5,897 nt of DNA from the NCBI GenBank assembly GCA_964635995.1, contig CAZWRA010000048.1:1-5897 (forward strand), written 5' to 3'. The number at the start of each line of letters is the position of its first letter. The first letter of the stretch is position 1. The position numbers and the translations under genes were made by a program. Below the pieces are notes generated by a model, which did no database searches, was not told where the DNA came from, and was given only the letters and a program-made list of their open reading frames with translations. The DNA comes from JAGQLF01 sp964635995. GTDB taxonomy: Bacteria; Patescibacteriota; Dojkabacteria; J137. Shown here piece by piece: positions 5,843 to 5,897 of the stretch.

Positions 5843-5897
5843 TTGACCTCTAAAGGTAGATAATTACCAGATAAGGACAACTGAATTTTATCAAAAA
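5843..5897. repeat. Right copy of 55-bp perfect terminal inverted repeat
   Basis: This is the exact reverse complement of bases 1-55. Its inner edge is 16 bp upstream of the ATG of the cysteine-rich gene. The asnB side has a good -10 after the repeat, whereas this side has only poor candidates (TTATTA, TAAAAT) at unsuitable spacing, so expression from this end may depend on something beyond the window. Confidence 0.95.

Noticed and set aside
1..5897. Insertion sequence or composite transposon
   Set aside because: Terminal inverted repeats are present, but there is no transposase or integrase gene, and target-site duplications cannot be assessed at the window edges.

Overview
The window is AT-rich and gene-dense, with mostly weak or absent Shine-Dalgarno sites. 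It holds a class-II asparagine synthase, two small unrecognised soluble proteins, and a very large cysteine-rich, membrane-anchored or secreted protein. This mix suggests a Candidate Phyla Radiation (Patescibacteria) type bacterium, but that placement is inference. Every stop I regard as genuine is TAA. Two in-frame TGA codons interrupt the cysteine-rich gene, and one of them aligns with a glycine (GGA) in an exact 38-codon internal repeat. This is what genetic code 25 (TGA = Gly; Gracilibacteria, Absconditabacteria/SR1) would look like. Against it, the 606-residue asnB has about 32 glycines and no TGA, so the codon reassignment is a hypothesis.

Layout: a perfect 55-bp inverted repeat closes both ends (1-55 and 5843-5897). 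From the left repeat, asnB (87-1907, +) is transcribed inward. Converging on it is a minus-strand group: an 83-aa protein (2721-2972), a 188-aa protein (2133-2699), and a startless 80-codon frame (1904-2146) that looks like the frameshifted C-terminus of the 188-aa protein. A 203-bp non-coding stretch (2973-3175) lies upstream of this group. A strong hairpin terminator (3176-3199) follows the large gene.

From the right repeat, the cysteine-rich gene runs inward on the minus strand (5826 down to 3214). It appears to be one gene of about 870 codons. It has an N-terminal hydrophobic segment, a Ser/Asn-rich stretch, cysteine modules, a Gly/Thr linker, three exact 38-codon repeats, a cysteine-free helical stretch, and a cysteine-rich C-terminus. 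It is broken by a reciprocal -1/+1 frameshift pair near 5460 and 5361 and by TGA at 5281 and 4351.

The outer genes both read inward directly from the inverted repeats. That arrangement would fit an invertible 5.8-kb cassette. However, a shared terminal sequence of exactly 55 bp is also what a k=55 de Bruijn assembler leaves at a repeat node, so the repeat may be real but cut short at the window edge. No transposase, integrase, RNA gene or CRISPR array is visible.
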